From assembly GCF_004354985.1 (NCBI RefSeq), contig NZ_SMSK01000013.1, positions 124,001 through 188,000 of the forward strand: a stretch of DNA of 64,000 nucleotides. Direction: 5' to 3'. Origin of the DNA: Segetibacter sp. 3557_3. GTDB lineage: Bacteria > Bacteroidota > Bacteroidia > Chitinophagales > Chitinophagaceae. The notes beneath the pieces were generated by a model. It did not search any database and was not told the DNA's origin. It saw only the letters and a program-made list of their open reading frames with translations. The translations under genes and the position numbers were made by a program. Positions 17,925 through 27,466 of this stretch are shown here, piece after piece (the first letter of the stretch is position 1; each line of letters starts with the position of its first letter).

Positions 17925-19040
17925 ATGAAGGTTTTATATGATCATCAAACTTTTAGTTTGCAGGATTATGGTGGTATTTCACGCATATACACTGAGCTAC
18001 TTAAATTTGGACCGTCTCACCCGGAGATCAAGGCTGAACTTTCCATACTGTTTTCAAATAATGCATATCTCGAAGAACTCAGGAATGTACCTTATCGTCA
18101 CTTTCTAAAGCGCTGGGACTCCTACCACAAGACTCGCGTGATGATGGTGATCAACCGGCTTTATACGATTGCGAAGCTAAAAACTACCAAAGTAGACATC
18201 TTCCACCCAACCTATTACGATCCCTATTTCCTTCCCCATCTGAAGGGGACTCCCTTTGTCGTTACTTTTCTCGACCTTATACATGAACGTTTTGGTAACC
18301 GATACTCGCAACTCGCTGACGATAAACTGATGTTCGGTCGTAAGAAAATCATGCTCGAACACGCATCAAAAGTTATTGCAATTTCGGAATGTACTAAAAA
18401 GGACATTGTAGAGGTATTTGGAACTGACCCGGCGAAAATTGAAGTGATATATCTCGGGAACTCCCTTCGCGTCGACCGCAATAACGACATACCTGCACTT
18501 ATTAAAGGCGACTACCTGCTTTTTGTAGGCAATCGGGGAACATATAAAAACTTTGATTTTTTTCTTGATGCTACCCGTGAATTGCTAGTAAAGAACAAGG
18601 AGTTGAAAATTGTTTGCGCAGGCGGTGGCAGGTTTTCACCGCATGAGTTGGAAAAGCTTCGAAAGCTCGAACTTACCAGCCAGGTTGTACATGTTCCGGT
18701 GGTAAACGATAACACCCTTGTTAGCTTGTATAAAAACGCGGTTTGCTTCATTTTTCCCAGCCTCTACGAAGGATTTGGGATCCCTGTTCTTGAAGCTTTC
18801 TCCTGCGGCTGCCCGATTGTGCTGAGTAACCGTGGATCTTTGCCCGAAGTAGCTGGTGATGCCGTTTTGTATTGCAACCCTGAAGATGCACATTCAATAG
18901 CTACGCAGGTAACTGCCTATCTGGACGATGCCGGACTTCGAACGCTCAAAAGCGGAGAGGGCTATAAGCGGCTGGAATCCTTCTCATGGGAAAAGACGAG
19001 TGCTGAAACTTTCGCATTATACAAGACGATAGCCAGATGA
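17925..19040 (+). CDS. Glycosyltransferase family 4
   Basis: The protein has 371 residues with a GT-B fold. The N-terminal domain begins MKVLYDHQTFSLQDYGGISR, the acceptor-side glycine loop seen in mannosyltransferase-like GT4 enzymes. The C-terminal domain has LFVGNRGTYKNFDFFL and the donor-binding SLYEGFGIPVLEAFSCGCP, with the E-x7-E pair. An aaaggaaagg stretch just before the ATG may act as a ribosome-binding site. It ends in an ATGA overlap with the next GT2 gene. Confidence 0.88.
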   Translation: MKVLYDHQTFSLQDYGGISRIYTELLKFGPSHPEIKAELSILFSNNAYLEELRNVPYRHFLKRWDSYHKTRVMMVINRLYTIAKLKTTKVDIFHPTYYDPYFLPHLKGTPFVVTFLDLIHERFGNRYSQLADDKLMFGRKKIMLEHASKVIAISECTKKDIVEVFGTDPAKIEVIYLGNSLRVDRNNDIPALIKGDYLLFVGNRGTYKNFDFFLDATRELLVKNKELKIVCAGGGRFSPHELEKLRKLELTSQVVHVPVVNDNTLVSLYKNAVCFIFPSLYEGFGIPVLEAFSCGCPIVLSNRGSLPEVAGDAVLYCNPEDAHSIATQVTAYLDDAGLRTLKSGEGYKRLESFSWEKTSAETFALYKTIAR

Positions 19041-19750
19041 CTATGGTTAACCAGGGCGCCCGTATTACCATTATTACTGCTGTGTTTAATGCTGCGGCTG
19101 CTCTTGAGGAAACCATTCAAAATGTACGGGAACTCAATTATACCCCCCTCGATGTTATTGTTGTTGATGGTGGATCTACCGACGGAACTCTTGAAGTAAT
19201 TAAGCGTTACCCTGAAGTTATTACCAAATGGGTCACCGGCCGCGACAGCGGTGTTTACGACGCCATGAATAAAGGTTGGGAGCTTGCGACCCATGAAAGT
19301 TACGTCTTGTTCCTGGGGGCGGGCGATAAGGTGCTCTCGCTACCTGCTTACCTTTCTACGAGATATGATGAGGTGGTATTTGGCCAGGTTTACAAAGGGG
19401 ACCTCCTGTTTAAGTCTGTGTACAATTTCAAGCTAAAACTTGGGAATACATTGCATCACCAGGGACTTCTTGTTCCCCGGAGGCTGCATATTGAGCCGCC
19501 TTTTGATCTTTCCTTTCCGATATATGCTGACTTCGACTTTAACCAGAGGTTAGATAAGATGGGCGCCACTTTCCGATTCGACGAAGCATTTAAGGGCTAT
19601 GCAATGCCCGGCGGAATAAGCGCAGTACAAAATGATCGGGAAATGTCGTCTGTAGTTCAAAAAAATTACGGTTGGGCCGGAAAATTTGCTGCCAGGCTTT
19701 TCTATTCGCTGCAGAAACTAAAAAGTACATTTTTTTTTAAAGAGTCATAG
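19037..19750 (+). CDS. Glycosyltransferase family 2 (WcaE-like)
   Basis: The protein has 237 residues. It has ITIITAVFNA, VIVVDGGSTDGT, GRDSGVYDAMNKGWE and a degenerate metal site VLFLGAGDK where most relatives have a DD pair. The DxGxYDAMNKG block matches the same subgroup as the gene at 10.2 kb. The start overlaps the GT4 stop by 4 bp. An inverted repeat (aaatcgtg/cacgattt, 19766-19793) lies just downstream. Confidence 0.85.
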   Translation: MTMVNQGARITIITAVFNAAAALEETIQNVRELNYTPLDVIVVDGGSTDGTLEVIKRYPEVITKWVTGRDSGVYDAMNKGWELATHESYVLFLGAGDKVLSLPAYLSTRYDEVVFGQVYKGDLLFKSVYNFKLKLGNTLHHQGLLVPRRLHIEPPFDLSFPIYADFDFNQRLDKMGATFRFDEAFKGYAMPGGISAVQNDREMSSVVQKNYGWAGKFAARLFYSLQKLKSTFFFKES

Positions 19751-19765
19751 CCGTAATTTTGGCCG

Positions 19766-19793
19766 AAATCGTGTTTAATGGTTACCACGATTT
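19766..19793 (+). terminator. Inverted repeat after GT2 gene
   Basis: Perfect 8-bp arms (aaatcgtg 19766-19773, cacgattt 19786-19793) flank a 12-nt loop, 16 bp after a stop codon. There is no T-run, so it may be a transcript end or processing hairpin or a binding site. Confidence 0.3.
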
Positions 19794-19946
19794 GCAAAAG
19801 GGTAAACACCAATAACCTATACATTATTTTATAAGTAGCTGTGTTCCATCGGAATCAGTAGTCGTAAAGGGTTGAGTTCTGGTAACAGATATACACTTAA
19901 GTTCGATACCAGAATTATCATCCAATATTCTTTTAATAGGAAAATA

Positions 19947-20798
19947 ATGTTTGAAGTACAAAATCTTATTGGTGTCGTTGTCACTTATAATATAAAAGTG
20001 CAGGAGACACTAACCCTCCTGACCTTAAACGACGCTGCTGCATATGCAGGGGTAAAGCTGGACATGATCATTTATGATAACAGCAATGCTCCGCAGGCGG
20101 TGTCGGCGGATTTATTCAGTAATCTGAATTGTACTTATTACCACGACACGAGTAACCCTGGAGTAAGCGCGGCTTACAACTTCGCTGCAAATGAAGGACG
20201 TAAGCGGAACAAAAAATTTATTCTCTTACTCGACCAGGACACGAGTTTTCCCGCAGACACCCTCCTCAAATACATGGAGGGTTTGAACTCAAACGCCAAC
20301 ATCAATTTACTTTGTCCAATCCTGCATACTCCTAAAGGGATCTTTTCCCCGTCTAAATACTATTTCAGGAGGGGAGTGATCTGGAAAAATGTGGAGCCTG
20401 GAAAATATCGTTTAAAAAACCGGTCGGCTTTAAACAGCGGGATGCTGATCAACCTGGATGCTTACCATTCAATTGGCGGTTACAATCCCGACATTCAGCT
20501 TTACTTTAGTGATTTCGACTTTCTAAACAGGTTCAAAAAAAGGTTCCAGGAAATGGTTGTGCTGGATATCCGTTGTACCCACACGCTTTCGGATATTGTA
20601 AAAGGAGACCTGTTTTCGGCGGTGAGCCGGTTTACCTACTATGTTCACGGTTCGTATAACAGCGTGTTGTGCTTCAAGGATTATTCGTTTCTTTTTCTAA
20701 CGATCCTGTTAAGATCACTCAAATTAAGCCTGCAGTATAGAAATACCCAGTTTTTGAGTATCTTTTTCAAAAAGTACCTGATTGAGAGAATATTTTAA
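19947..20798 (+). CDS. Glycosyltransferase family 2, rhamnosyltransferase-like
   Basis: The protein has 283 residues. The N-terminus reads IGVVVTYN, followed by IIYDNSNAP, GVSAAYNFAAN and LLLDQDTSFP, where DQD is the metal-binding site. This order is typical of the RfbN/WbbL-like rhamnosyltransferase subgroup. The ATG at 19947 is preceded by a purine-rich aggaaaata stretch and is preferred over the in-frame codon at 19872. The donor could be dTDP-L-rhamnose, given rfbABC in the same locus, but rfbD is not in the window. Confidence 0.8.
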   Translation: MFEVQNLIGVVVTYNIKVQETLTLLTLNDAAAYAGVKLDMIIYDNSNAPQAVSADLFSNLNCTYYHDTSNPGVSAAYNFAANEGRKRNKKFILLLDQDTSFPADTLLKYMEGLNSNANINLLCPILHTPKGIFSPSKYYFRRGVIWKNVEPGKYRLKNRSALNSGMLINLDAYHSIGGYNPDIQLYFSDFDFLNRFKKRFQEMVVLDIRCTHTLSDIVKGDLFSAVSRFTYYVHGSYNSVLCFKDYSFLFLTILLRSLKLSLQYRNTQFLSIFFKKYLIERIF

Positions 20799-22017
20799 GT
20801 TCGGCATAAACGCTCTCTTGTACCCGCTGGTGTTTGTACTCTTAATGGATCCGGCAGACCGGATATTTCGCCTCAAACTTCCCCTTTTCGCGTTAATTTT
20901 TGGCCTTTGGTTACTGGAAAAGATCGTAACCAACAAGATAAAAACCAAAAAGGACTCGTTAATACTGATCCTGGTTTATTTTCTCATTTCCGTTACCGGG
21001 ATATTTGTTGCTTTGGTCCAGAATAACTTTGCCGACCAGGGATTCGCATTTGGCTTCCTGAAATCGCTGGTTGTACTTGTTTTGCTTTTCCTCATAGATG
21101 ACTATGGGTTGAGGATAGACACCATACTTATCAGGGCATCGATAGTATTGCCCATTATGACTGTGGGTGTCTTCTTTGTTTTCCTGTACGGATCGGGAGC
21201 ATTTATCCACCAGGTATTTTTGTTCTTTGCTGAAGAGAACGGCGCTGCCGCGTTTTCGTTAAGGAACTTTTACGGGTTTGAGCTATCAATGTTTTTCTTC
21301 AAAACCTCACCGTTGCTCGTTTTTCCCATGGGGTACTATACCCATAAGTTAATGAAAGGGGAGAAGCCGGTTCTTAATACTTTCCTGGTTGTAACTTTCC
21401 TTATAACGATGATCTTGTCAGGAACCAGGGCGAATATCCTTTCAGCTTTTTTGATCCTCATCATTATCGTGTTTCTCGGCCTGGCAAAAAAAAGGAACAA
21501 GTTTCCTTTATTGCTTGCTTCCATGGTTATGGTGTACCTGGTTTCCTTGTTTATTTCTAGAGCAACATTTGCCAAGGCCGACGTATCCCAGCAGGCAAAA
21601 ACCGAGCACCTGGATGCTTATGTACAGCTCTTTAACAATAATCCTGAGTACCTCATTTGGGGCCAGGGCCTTGGAAGTGTTTTCTATTCCCGTGGGTTTA
21701 GTAATTATGTTCCACAGTCTGAACTTACTTATATTGACCTTATACGAATGTTTGGCATCCCTTTGGGCCTGGTCTTCATACTTTTTACTTTTTATCCGGT
21801 CTTCAGCCTTTTGCAACTCTTGCGCAGGAACAAAGAAGTTTTTTATTCGTTAATAAGTTTCACTGCCTACCTGTTTATTGCCGGAACTAACCCACTTTTG
21901 ATTAGTTCAACCGGTATGCTTGCGATTTTGGCGGTATTTTCAACGATTAACTATGCAAGTAGTTCTAAATCAAAGCCTTTCGTAAGCGATAGACCGCAAC
22001 CGATAGGAGGTATGTGA
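20782..22017 (+). CDS. O-antigen polymerase/ligase-like membrane protein (Wzy/WaaL type)
   Basis: The protein has 411 residues with about ten hydrophobic spans and one larger non-membrane loop around residues 260-320. That loop contains NPEYLIWGQGLGSVFYSRG, similar to the periplasmic loop signature of Wzy/WaaL proteins. A TTG start overlaps the upstream glycosyltransferase by 17 bp, so the two are coupled. It is the second polymerase-like protein in the locus. One may polymerise and the other may ligate, or the locus may make two polymers. Confidence 0.7.
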   Translation: MREYFKFGINALLYPLVFVLLMDPADRIFRLKLPLFALIFGLWLLEKIVTNKIKTKKDSLILILVYFLISVTGIFVALVQNNFADQGFAFGFLKSLVVLVLLFLIDDYGLRIDTILIRASIVLPIMTVGVFFVFLYGSGAFIHQVFLFFAEENGAAAFSLRNFYGFELSMFFFKTSPLLVFPMGYYTHKLMKGEKPVLNTFLVVTFLITMILSGTRANILSAFLILIIIVFLGLAKKRNKFPLLLASMVMVYLVSLFISRATFAKADVSQQAKTEHLDAYVQLFNNNPEYLIWGQGLGSVFYSRGFSNYVPQSELTYIDLIRMFGIPLGLVFILFTFYPVFSLLQLLRRNKEVFYSLISFTAYLFIAGTNPLLISSTGMLAILAVFSTINYASSSKSKPFVSDRPQPIGGM

Positions 22018-22199
22018 CTTTCGTTAGTTGACTTTTGAAGGGTTATCAACTAATTTCGCCGGCCGGAAGCAATATCGACGGGAAAAACACCGTTTTATTT
22101 GTTGGCACAATGACGATTTAATTACTTAATTAAAGCATCTTTGAAAAAATCCCGGAGGTAGTTAAAATCATTAATATGTATAATTACGCTTTATAACCT

Positions 22200-22958
22200 A
22201 TGCTAGTTTCTGTGTGTCTTGCAACATATAATGGTGAGAAGTATATTAAAGAGCAAATTGAGTCCATTCTGAAGCAACTCCAGCCCGACGATGAATTGGT
22301 AATAACAGATGATGCTTCAATTGACAATACCGCCGAGATCATTCGGTGCGTTCAAGATGACAGAATTGTATTTATCCAGAATAGCAACCGTCTCGGAGTT
22401 ATTAAGAACTTCGAAAAGGCGCTAAAAGTTGCACAGGGCGAATATATTTTTTTGAGTGACCAGGATGATGTTTGGCTTGATGACAAGTTACAGACCTTTT
22501 TGCGCTACCTGCAGAAGTCTGATATCATTGTTTCTGACGCGATCATTGTAAACGCCGAGCTTGAAGTATTGCACGCAAGCTTTTTCAGGCAAAAGGGGGT
22601 TAGGAAGGGATTGCTCAGAAATTTTTACAAGAACAATTATATGGGTTGCAACATGGCCTTTCACCGAAAGGTGCTATCTATTGCATTACCCTTTCCCGAC
22701 GATATCCCCATGCACGATATCTGGCTTGGCATTATTGGTGAAATGTTTTTTACCACCAGGTTTATACCCGAAAAATTAAACCTCTATCGCCGGCATTCCT
22801 ACAATGTCTCCCAGGCCGGCTCAACATCTCCATTTAGCCTGGCACAAAAAATTAAGTTCAGGCTGAATCTGCTCAAGTATTTCCCGCTGCTGTTCGCCCG
22901 TAAGTATTTCGGTCAAAAACAACGACCCGTTCCCCGCCCTGCAGAAAAAATACACTAA
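22200..22958 (+). CDS. Glycosyltransferase family 2
   Basis: The protein has 252 residues. MLVSVCLATYNGEKYI, ELVITDDASIDNTAEI and FLSDQDDVW are hallmarks of the WcaA/RfbF-type GT2 subgroup; SDQDD is the metal site. NYMGCNMAFHRK is the usual acceptor-side segment. A 182-bp gap precedes it, AT-rich near the start, so it may have its own promoter, though no clear -33/-7 pair is visible. Confidence 0.87.
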   Translation: MLVSVCLATYNGEKYIKEQIESILKQLQPDDELVITDDASIDNTAEIIRCVQDDRIVFIQNSNRLGVIKNFEKALKVAQGEYIFLSDQDDVWLDDKLQTFLRYLQKSDIIVSDAIIVNAELEVLHASFFRQKGVRKGLLRNFYKNNYMGCNMAFHRKVLSIALPFPDDIPMHDIWLGIIGEMFFTTRFIPEKLNLYRRHSYNVSQAGSTSPFSLAQKIKFRLNLLKYFPLLFARKYFGQKQRPVPRPAEKIH

Positions 22959-23119
22959 CTCGTTAAAGGCTTCGGTATAGATATTGCATTTTCGTCAGGT
23001 GCAATGTTATACGCATGATCAATTGTGTTACATGAATTGTAACAACAAATTGGAGCCCGCTTACGGTCCGGTTTTGTCCCGCTTTGGTGCGGTACCCATG
23101 TAACCCGGACCCAAACCGT

Positions 23120-24895
23120 ATGAAGTTGCGCGCGATTTTTCTTTTAACTAAATCAACGATTATCAAAAACTTATTCTTCTTCCCCATACTGCTGCTGTTT
23201 GTCGTTGGCCAAGCCCAACGGCCCCTGGTAATAACTGCCAACAGCAAAAGCGATTATTCAATTGTGATACGGCCTGATGCTACCAACATGGAAAAGCATG
23301 CCGCAGATGTGCTTCAAACTAACCTGTTCAAAGTAGCCCAATGCCGGCTCCCGATCGTCACTCAGGAAAAGCCATCGACTGTTAAACAGATTATCATCGG
23401 GAGAACCACCAAGCTGTCTGCTGCCGATACGAAAGGAATTGAGCTTGATGCCGTTTTGATCAAATCAGAAAACAATAGCCTTATCCTTACCGGCGGCAAT
23501 CGTAAGGGTGTTCTCTATGCAGTTTATACGTTTCTTGAAGATTTTGTCGGCTGCCAGGCTTACAGCGCTAAACTCATTGATATTCCACGAAAAAATACCA
23601 TTTCTATACCTACACCGATCAATGTGCGGCAGGTGCCATCGTTTGCTTACCGTATGATGTTCTTTCCCGACATCCGGAACAACGAATATGCCGACTGGAG
23701 AAAGGTGAGCTACTTTTATGAGGACTGGGGCCTTTGGGTGCACTCTTTCGCAACCCTGCTACCGGAGAAGGAGTACTTCGCAAGCCATCCTGAATACTTT
23801 GCCCTCGTCAATGGAAAACGCAATCCGGCTCAGCTTGATCCCAGCAATCCGGCTGTCATCAAAATTGTTGTTCAAAACCTTAAAAAACTTATCGATGCTA
23901 AGCCTGGGGTAAAGTTCTGGAGCGTTAGCCAAAACGATAACCAGGAATATTGTCACTGTGCCGCTTGTAACCGGATCAACACCCAACAGGAAAGCCCGCA
24001 AGGGGCATTGCTTTCTTTTGTTAATGCGGTCGCCAAAAACTTTCCCAATCAAATTATCACTTCCCTGGCTTACGGCTATTCTGAGAAACCGCCTAAAACC
24101 CTGGTGCCGGAAAAAAATGTCATGATCATGTTAACGGCGTCTTCCATTACCGACCGTCGCAAATCCATAACAACCCAAAGTCCCGGCCTTCAGCAGAGTT
24201 TTAAAAAATGGTCCCGTATCTCAAATCACTTGCTCGTATGGGACTACGTGGTCCAATTTGAACATACCACATTGCCTTTTCCAAACCTGAATAGTTTACA
24301 GCCCAACATGAGGTATTTTGCCTCAGGTAATACCGATTATATGTTTATTCAGGGAACTGGCGACATCGTCGGCGAATTTTCTGAACTAAAATGCCACCTC
24401 CTTAGCAAACTGATGTGGAACAAAGACATTAACGTGCCGTTGACGGTAAAACAGTTTCTCACCAATTTTTACGGCCAGAAAGGAGGTGCTTATGTGCAAC
24501 AATACCTCGATCTTTTACAAAAGGAAGCAAACGCGAGCAGTGCGCCTTTGTACACGTCCGGAACATTAAAAGGTGCACTTTCAAGCTACCTTTCTGTAGA
24601 TAAGATCAGGAGTTATAAAGCCATATTCCAGAAAGCTTTTACCGAGGTGGACTCAAAAACCATTTACGGAAAACGCCTTTCCAAAGAGTATGCAACGCTA
24701 TTGTATGCTGAACTCGAAAATCTTCAACCAAATGCAGGCAATCAACAAACATCGCGTTCTGCGCCACGCACGAACACCAAAGAGATTCTAAATGAATGGT
24801 ACAAAAGAGTAAAAGAGGCAGACATCCAGTATTTGAACGAAGCAAGGATGGGAATCGACGATTATTATAATACTTACGCGGCCAAGCTCAACTGA
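23120..24895 (+). CDS. Secreted DUF4838 protein (GH67-like)
   Basis: The protein has 591 residues. A signal peptide ends near residue 32 (LLLFVVGQAQ). An N-terminal alpha/beta domain follows, with IIIGRTT and ILTGGNRKGVLYAVYTFLED, resembling the N-terminal domain of GH67 alpha-glucuronidases. The main DUF4838 domain contains VSQNDNQEYCHCAACNRI, the conserved Cys-His-Cys-x2-Cys block. Domain members are thought to be glycoside hydrolases, but their activities are mostly unproven. Its place inside a biosynthetic locus suggests trimming, release or remodelling of the exported polymer. The ATG at 23120 fits the signal peptide. Confidence 0.8.
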   Translation: MKLRAIFLLTKSTIIKNLFFFPILLLFVVGQAQRPLVITANSKSDYSIVIRPDATNMEKHAADVLQTNLFKVAQCRLPIVTQEKPSTVKQIIIGRTTKLSAADTKGIELDAVLIKSENNSLILTGGNRKGVLYAVYTFLEDFVGCQAYSAKLIDIPRKNTISIPTPINVRQVPSFAYRMMFFPDIRNNEYADWRKVSYFYEDWGLWVHSFATLLPEKEYFASHPEYFALVNGKRNPAQLDPSNPAVIKIVVQNLKKLIDAKPGVKFWSVSQNDNQEYCHCAACNRINTQQESPQGALLSFVNAVAKNFPNQIITSLAYGYSEKPPKTLVPEKNVMIMLTASSITDRRKSITTQSPGLQQSFKKWSRISNHLLVWDYVVQFEHTTLPFPNLNSLQPNMRYFASGNTDYMFIQGTGDIVGEFSELKCHLLSKLMWNKDINVPLTVKQFLTNFYGQKGGAYVQQYLDLLQKEANASSAPLYTSGTLKGALSSYLSVDKIRSYKAIFQKAFTEVDSKTIYGKRLSKEYATLLYAELENLQPNAGNQQTSRSAPRTNTKEILNEWYKRVKEADIQYLNEARMGIDDYYNTYAAKLN

Positions 24896-25333
24896 GGATC
24901 AAACATCCACTTTTAACATACCTTAATTCTAGTTATATAACATTTACTTTAATACTTTTGCCGAAATTCTGATTTCTGCAGTTTACAAGCAACATTCGTC
25001 CCAACGTTTTCGTCTTGTAAGGGCTCCTTGAAAACCAATACAGCTTGCTGGCGGCTGTTGTAGGTGTTATGTAACACGATTACGATCGGCTTACTTGTAA
25101 CACCATCACGGATGAGTATTGAGATTGCCTTATGATTATTCCCCTGATCAACTGACACCTGATTACCAGGGCAAAGGTTTCTTGCAAATACACTTAAACG
25201 GGCATTGATACGTTATTAATGGTATCAATACAATCCTGGTAAATGGGTATGAATGGCATACCTGGCGACCAGCCGGAAAAATACAGCCAGAATTAAATAA
25301 TTAAATTTAAAATTGCAGCAATTCTAATTACAA
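24896..25333. other. 438-bp gap with a minus-strand coding-like remnant
   Basis: Between stop codons on the minus strand at about 25213 and 24949 there is an open stretch of roughly 85 codons. Its sequence looks protein-like (CPGNQVSVDQGNNHKAIS, VTSKPIVIVLHNTYNSRQ) but has no ATG; the first possible start is a GTG at 25158. It could be the end of a decayed secreted-protein gene or a small unknown gene. The right-hand part (25280-25330) is very AT-rich and is the likely promoter region for gmd. Confidence 0.3.
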
Positions 25334-26443
25334 ATGAAAAAAGCTCTGATCACGGGTATTACGGGCCAGGATGGCGCCTACCTTGCAGAATTACTACTCA
25401 GTAAAGGATATGAAGTTCACGGAACAAAGCGTAGAAGTTCCTTGTTTAATACTGATCGTATCGACCACTTGTACCAGGATCCACACGTTTCTCACCGCAA
25501 TATGGTTCTGCACTATGGCGACTTAACCGACTCAACCAACCTGATCCGCATTATACAGGAAGTTCAGCCCGACGAGATTTACAACCTCGCCGCAATGAGC
25601 CATGTACAGGTTAGTTTTGAAACACCTGAATATACGGCTAATGCCGATGGTATCGGAACCCTGCGCTTGCTTGAAGCAATACGTCTATTGGGTTTAATTA
25701 AGAAAACAAGAATTTACCAGGCATCTACATCTGAATTATACGGACTGGTACAAGCGGTTCCGCAAAGCGAAACCACTCCGTTCTATCCAAGATCTCCTTA
25801 CGCTGTTGCAAAACTTTATGCTTACTGGATAACAGTAAACTATCGTGAAGCATACAATATGTTTGCCTGCAATGGTATTTTGTTTAACCACGAGTCTCCG
25901 CTTAGGGGTGAAACATTTGTAACCCGTAAGATCACGAGGGCGGTCGCTAAAATTGCGCTGGGATTGCAGGATACTGTTTACCTGGGTAACCTGAATGCTC
26001 AACGCGACTGGGGTCATGCAAAAGACTATGTAGAAGCAATGTATCTGATCCTACAGCAGGATGTGCCTGAAGATTTTGTAATCGCAACGGGTGTAACAAC
26101 AACCATTCGCGACTTTATTCACATGGCATTCGATAACGTAGGTATCGAGATCGAGTTTTCAGGCGAAGGTGTCGACGAAATTGGTGTGGTTAAATCATGC
26201 CGCAGCGAATACCAGATTGCTGAAGGAACAGTGGTGGTAAAAGTTGACCCACGCTATTTCAGGCCAACTGAGGTTGAGTTGTTGATTGGCGACGGTACCA
26301 AAGCGAAAGAAAAACTGGGTTGGACACCAAAATATAGCCTGGCAGAATTGGTACAGGAAATGGTGGAAGCCGATATTCAACTGTTCCGTAGTGAAGTTCT
26401 GCTTAAAGAAAGCGGCTTCGTAATTAAAAATCAATACGAATAA
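25334..26443 (+). CDS. gmd: GDP-mannose 4,6-dehydratase
   Basis: The protein has 369 residues, normal for the family. [20 protein letters not shown] is the NADP-binding motif; [16 protein letters not shown] is the family's NADP/dimer segment. The catalytic residues are in QASTSELYG (Thr, Glu) and YAVAK (Tyr, Lys). [13 protein letters not shown] binds the GDP-sugar. It converts GDP-D-mannose to GDP-4-keto-6-deoxy-D-mannose. The stop codon overlaps the fcl start by one base, giving a coupled gmd-fcl pair for GDP-L-fucose. Confidence 0.95.
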   Translation: MKKALITGITGQDGAYLAELLLSKGYEVHGTKRRSSLFNTDRIDHLYQDPHVSHRNMVLHYGDLTDSTNLIRIIQEVQPDEIYNLAAMSHVQVSFETPEYTANADGIGTLRLLEAIRLLGLIKKTRIYQASTSELYGLVQAVPQSETTPFYPRSPYAVAKLYAYWITVNYREAYNMFACNGILFNHESPLRGETFVTRKITRAVAKIALGLQDTVYLGNLNAQRDWGHAKDYVEAMYLILQQDVPEDFVIATGVTTTIRDFIHMAFDNVGIEIEFSGEGVDEIGVVKSCRSEYQIAEGTVVVKVDPRYFRPTEVELLIGDGTKAKEKLGWTPKYSLAELVQEMVEADIQLFRSEVLLKESGFVIKNQYE

Positions 26444-27375
26444 TGGAGAAAGACGCCAGGATATACGTTGCAGGTCACCGTGGAATGGTTGGAAGCGCGC
26501 TCATTCGCAAAATGAAAGCGGAGGGCTACAGTAATTTCATATTCCGGAATTCTGGTGATCTTGACTTGCGTAGCCAGCAGGCTGTCCGCGACTTTTTTTC
26601 GCTCGAAAAACCCGACTACGTGTTTCTTGCAGCAGCTAAGGTTGGGGGCATTCATGCAAATAATGTTTATCGCGCAGAGTTCCTGTACGATAACCTGATG
26701 ATTGAAAGTAACGTTATCCATACTGCTTACGAGCACAAGGTTAAAAAGTTGTTGTTTCTTGGTTCAAGTTGTATCTACCCAAAGATGGCTCCACAGCCAT
26801 TAAAGGAGGATTACCTGCTCACGGGCCCGCTTGAAGATACAAATGAGCCGTACGCAATTGCCAAAATTGCGGGTATTAAGCTTTGCGATGCTTATAGGGC
26901 GCAATACGGTTGTAACTTCATTTCGGTGATGCCAACCAACCTCTTTGGGCCAAACGATAATTACGATCTTCATGGCAGTCATGTATTGCCGGCCTTGTTG
27001 AGAAAGATTATCACGGCTAAAAACCAGAATGCTGACTCAGTCGAGATTTGGGGGAGCGGAAAACCATTGCGCGAGTTCCTGCATGTCGACGACCTCGCTA
27101 ATGCCTGCTACTACCTGATGGAAACCTATAACGAACCAGGATTGGTAAACATTGGAACAGGTACGGATATCAGCATCATGGACCTTGCTAAAATGATCAG
27201 CAAAATCGTTGGATTTGAAGGTGAAATCAAAAATGATCCTTCCAAGCCTGATGGTACCCCCAGAAAGTTAATGGATGTTTCGAAGCTTGCTGCTGTAGGT
27301 TGGAAAGCGCAGATACCCCTCGAACAAGGGATACAGATGGTGTACGATGAAGTTAAAGACTCCGACTGGAAGTAG
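26443..27375 (+). CDS. fcl: GDP-L-fucose synthase
   Basis: The protein has 310 residues. It has YVAGHRGMVGSAL for NADP binding, LGSSCIYPK with the active-site Ser and Cys, and EPYAIAKIAG with the YxxxK pair. PTNLFGPNDNYD and HVLPALLRK are family signatures. It carries out the 3,5-epimerisation and 4-reduction of GDP-4-keto-6-deoxymannose to GDP-L-fucose. The gene is coupled to gmd. It is followed by a 91-bp gap with a repeat copy instead of a terminator. Confidence 0.95.
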   Translation: MEKDARIYVAGHRGMVGSALIRKMKAEGYSNFIFRNSGDLDLRSQQAVRDFFSLEKPDYVFLAAAKVGGIHANNVYRAEFLYDNLMIESNVIHTAYEHKVKKLLFLGSSCIYPKMAPQPLKEDYLLTGPLEDTNEPYAIAKIAGIKLCDAYRAQYGCNFISVMPTNLFGPNDNYDLHGSHVLPALLRKIITAKNQNADSVEIWGSGKPLREFLHVDDLANACYYLMETYNEPGLVNIGTGTDISIMDLAKMISKIVGFEGEIKNDPSKPDGTPRKLMDVSKLAAVGWKAQIPLEQGIQMVYDEVKDSDWK

Positions 27376-27386
27376 ACACTTAACCC

Positions 27387-27450
27387 GAATTTTTTTGGAC
27401 CTGGCATTAAATCGCTGATCAAACATCGTTGCGTCGCACTCTTGTACCAC
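27387..27450 (+). repeat. Dispersed intergenic repeat, copy C
   Basis: A poly-T/ggac stretch (27388-27400) is followed by aaacatcgttgc (27421-27432) and a core at 27428-27450. The core is identical over 23 bases to the reverse complement of 1622-1644. It fills most of the gap between fcl and the next glycosyltransferase gene. Confidence 0.7.
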
Positions 27451-27466
27451 ATAACGTTTAGCAACG

